A model generated the notes under the pieces. That model saw only the letters and a list, made by a program, of their open reading frames with translations, was not told the origin of the DNA and made no database searches. A DNA stretch of 64,000 nt from Crambe crambe (taxonomy: Eukaryota; Porifera; Demospongiae; Poecilosclerida; Crambeidae), in the NCBI GenBank assembly GCA_963924555.1, contig OZ004581.1:1178001-1242000 (forward strand), written 5' to 3'. This document shows, piece by piece, positions 62,431-64,000 of the stretch (its first letter is position 1; every line of letters starts with the position of its first letter). The position numbers and the translations under genes were made by a program.

Positions 62431-62925
62431 GTGTATGTGTAACTAGACACAAATGTTTCCGCCAGAGCTAGACTTCTTTTTTTTTGCCAATTTTTTGCCA
62501 AGACTTTTTTTTTTGCCAATGTACACCAAGGGCACAGACAGTAATCTGAACTGTGGACGGCTTCCAAGGTTTACAAGCAAGATCTAGGCCATGTAATTCC
62601 CCAGAGCAGTGAAGCTCTAAATTCACTACAATTTGCATCATGGGACAGGGACACTTTTTTTTGTAATTCTGACAGTCACTGAAACATAATAATTAACCTT
62701 TTTAACCCCTAGTTTTTCTCTAAATATTGGTCAGGTCTGGCCTGACCTGTTCCACCGCCTATGGTTCAAGGTTCATGTACAAGCAAGCAAGGATCGGGAA
62801 AAAAACTTTGTGTAAACTGCAGATATTAAGGACCTGGAAGCCAAGGACTTGCATGCATTGTTACTAATAACACTGAAATGTCATTTAGTGCAACTTCCCC
62901 CTTGAGCCCAACACCCCACTAATCA
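62431..62925. other. unique sequence, nothing recognised
   Basis: About 500 bp with two T-rich pieces containing TTTTTTGCCAA (about 62477-62520). No gene was recognised. Confidence 0.5.
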
Positions 62926-63245
62926 AGATTGACACTTTTCCCCGTCCTATTGCCATTATTCTAAAATAAATGAGGACACCCCTCTAATCAGGACACGTTT
63001 CCTCATTATTAATTCACCCTCTGACACCTCTTCACTAATTCACCCCCTGAAATGAGGACATCCCTCTAATCAGGACACGTTTCCTCATTATTAATTCACC
63101 CTCTGACACCTCTTCACTAATTCACCCCCTGAAATGAGGACATCCCTCTAATCAGGACATGTTTCCTCATTATTAATTCACCCTCTGACACCTCTTCACT
63201 AATTCACCCCCTGAAATGAGGACACCCCTCTAATCAGGACACTTT
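62926..63245. repeat. 83-bp tandem array (CTAATCAGGACACGTTTCC)
   Basis: About three and a half copies of an 83-bp unit with CCTCTAATCAGGACACGTTT, CCTCATTATTAATTCACCCT and CCCTGAAATGAGGACA. It shares the phrase CCTCTAATCAGGACAC with the 60-bp array at 52570-53353. Confidence 0.95.
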
Positions 63246-64000
63246 TTTCTACTCCTAAAAAGGACTTAATTGTGAGGTTCCAACTGTAAGCTTTTCCTTG
63301 TTATGTTATCAGTTCCCTTTTAACAACACACCTGTTTAGATCAATACAAAATGGGATAATAGAGAGGATAATGGGTGCAGCTACACCGTGGTTATGTACC
63401 AAAAACGCTAACACCCATCATTCACTGACCTTTCATAAAGGGTTTAAAAGCTCGCACAACAACACATGGCTATAATAGGTAAGTTCCATAAAGATGAATT
63501 AATTCAAAAGTTTGGTCAGTTGCACTGCAATTAGTGCTCAATGCTTGCATAAATTGGTTAGCTGTGCTCCCATTAGCCTGGATTTTGTTATGCATGTGGT
63601 TGTTTCTAGCCTTGTCTTGTGGTTGGGAGTTGGCATCGTTCTTCACTGGACCTGTTGGCATTATCCAATTTTGAGACATTATTATGAACATACATAACGT
63701 AATCAGAGTTGCTGGGTACAATGGAATCTTCCACACCACACCGTGGTGGCGACTCAAATTCAGGGGTAAATTCAATTTTTAACTCATTGCAATGAGCCTA
63801 TTAAAGTGAAGGATGGTATTACAGTAAGTGGAGGCTCCGAATAATATGGACACACTTGGGACCCAGCCTTTGTGTAAAGAGGTTTGTCCTCTTTTAGAGG
63901 TAATAGTGTACATTCACCACAGGATCTGTGTGGAAGAGGAAGAAGAGAAAGCAAAACCATCTACATACCAACTCTGAAGTGTTTTTATACTGTTATAGGG
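63246..64000. other. right edge, no gene seen; one interspersed element
   Basis: Holds a copy of the AATAATGGACACACTTGG family at about 63826-63905 and otherwise AT-rich DNA. Overlapping short frames at 63470-63775 on both strands lack support. Confidence 0.5.

Noticed and set aside
62246-62567. Cys/His/Met-rich frames on both strands
   Set aside because: Artefacts of the 20-bp minisatellite.

Overview
This window looks like nuclear DNA of an early-branching animal, most likely a demosponge. It is AT-rich and intron-rich, with GT-AG splice sites, metazoan-type proteins (an alpha2-delta/CACHD1-like receptor, a CARD adaptor, DNA polymerase beta) and many short tandem repeats built on a GGAACCTCT...GGACAC theme that I associate with sponge genomes. 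The protein content supports an animal. The sponge call is inference.

Layout. 1-6825: no gene, only repeat arrays and unique AT-rich DNA. 6826-7055 (-): one convincing first coding exon of an unrecognised coiled-coil gene; its other exons were not found. 7652-27499 (+): a complete 13-exon gene for a predicted 1,613-residue type I membrane protein. It has a signal peptide, three consecutive VWA/Cache-like modules, Ser/Thr/Pro-rich linkers, one transmembrane helix and a short tail. 28951-35941 (+): a 9-exon gene for an 871-residue protein joining an N-terminal CARD, a coiled coil, a disordered acidic region and a C-terminal CCHC zinc finger of the TAX1BP1/optineurin type. 36343-39773 (-): a complete 9-exon DNA polymerase beta gene (338 residues), tail-to-tail with the CARD gene. 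39952-53722 (+): a 12-exon gene for a 2,222-residue coiled-coil protein, head-to-head with POLB across about 180 bp. 53723-64000: no gene recognised; tandem arrays and short interspersed elements.

All exon chains were built by hand from splice sites, phase continuity and protein similarity. Phases close exactly in the four complete genes. The genes do not form an obvious pathway. Two divergent pairs (unknown minus gene/alpha2-delta-like, POLB/coiled coil) probably share promoters. The strongest candidates for something undescribed are the three-module alpha2-delta-like protein, in which the same intron position recurs in each module, and the CARD-coiled-coil-zinc-finger adaptor. Introns and intergenic DNA carry several MITE-like families and at least eight tandem arrays. 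No virus-derived element, rRNA, tRNA or CRISPR array was recognised.
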